This document shows, in pieces, positions 63,959-64,000 of a stretch of 64,000 nucleotides of DNA (positions are counted from its first letter, which is position 1; each line of letters starts with the position of its first letter). A program made the translations under genes and the position numbers. The notes below the pieces were generated by a model. That model was not told where the DNA came from, searched no databases, and saw only the letters and a program-made list of their open reading frames with translations. The stretch comes from Bog-473 sp963737745 (GTDB taxonomy: Bacteria > Actinomycetota > Acidimicrobiia > Acidimicrobiales > RAAP-2): the NCBI GenBank assembly GCA_963737745.1, contig CAVTTR010000007.1, forward strand, positions 248,001 to 312,000, written 5' to 3'.

Positions 63959-64000
63959 ATGCCGGCTGCTGAAACCATCCTCCCGTTCAAGGTGGCCGAC
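63959..64000 (+). CDS. Start of a gene cut by the window end
   Basis: ATG preceded by AAAAGGAG at seven-base spacing, an excellent ribosome site. Only 14 codons are visible (MPAAETILPFKVAD); too few to name the family. Confidence 0.6.
   Translation, partial: MPAAETILPFKVAD

Noticed and set aside
1..64000. CRISPR array, rRNA, prophage structural genes, riboswitch
   Set aside because: No spaced short repeats, rRNA segments, capsid/tail/terminase genes or recognised riboswitch cores were found.

Overview
The window reads as high-GC actinobacterial DNA, probably from the class Acidimicrobiia. This rests on LLM-class (F420-type) flavin oxidoreductases, many TetR regulators, steroid/terpenoid-type catabolic gene families, and a secreted IPT/TIG protein ending in 42-residue SDGGVFSFGNA repeats. 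The class assignment is an inference; no rRNA or marker gene is present.

Layout. 1-15.1 kb: the end of a cytochrome P450, an aldehyde dehydrogenase, a small membrane protein, the large surface protein, an SDR, a double-domain CoA-transferase, and two gene sets around a TetR gene (11.3-15.1 kb is a tightly packed EthD-like/SnoaL/SDR/LLM/LLM operon). 15.1-21.7 kb: two versions of an amidohydrolase pair, one intact and one decaying. 21.8-34.6 kb: a long leftward operon with many 4-nt stop/start overlaps: TetR, FadD3-like CoA ligase, SnoaL, Baeyer-Villiger monooxygenase (BVMO), SnoaL, cyclase-family hydrolase, second CoA ligase, acyl-CoA dehydrogenase, SDR and two more acyl-CoA dehydrogenases. 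A perfect 8-bp palindrome at 34569-34586 sits at the divergent promoter. 34.7-44.1 kb: two more CoA ligases, two amidohydrolases, an HSL esterase coupled to a HAPMO-type BVMO, and an aldo/keto reductase. Together this suggests a cyclic ketone, terpenoid or steroid-like substrate that is oxygenated, ring-opened as a lactone, CoA-activated and shortened by beta-oxidation.

44.4-62.6 kb is a genomic island. Its ends are a 42-bp direct repeat: the 3' part of tRNA-Arg(CCU), intact at 62597-62668 and repeated as a fragment at 44381-44422. The island carries three SGNH hydrolases, an Abhydrolase_10-type protein, a carboxylesterase, two SDRs, a KstR-like TetR, an SRPBCC protein, an EthD-like protein, two orphan branched-chain-type substrate-binding proteins, and gene remnants next to the left att copy. 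No integrase was found.

At the island's right end, touching the tRNA, is a distinct unit (59199-62579) with 136/137-bp terminal inverted repeats and a perfect 15-bp direct repeat outside them, so it looks like a transposed element. Its whole cargo is a leftward four-gene block: a cytoplasmic trypsin-like protease, a TIGR04255-family protein and two small unknown proteins, with no transposase. This is the best candidate for an undescribed system in the window.

Many otherwise intact genes carry one single-base frameshift (near 10.02, 16.7, 24.84, 28.4/28.5, 38.15, 41.65, 51.47, 53.92, 57.07 and 60.43 kb). Assembly error must be excluded before calling these pseudogenes. Only the copy at 16.8-18.6 kb, with many shifts, looks decayed.
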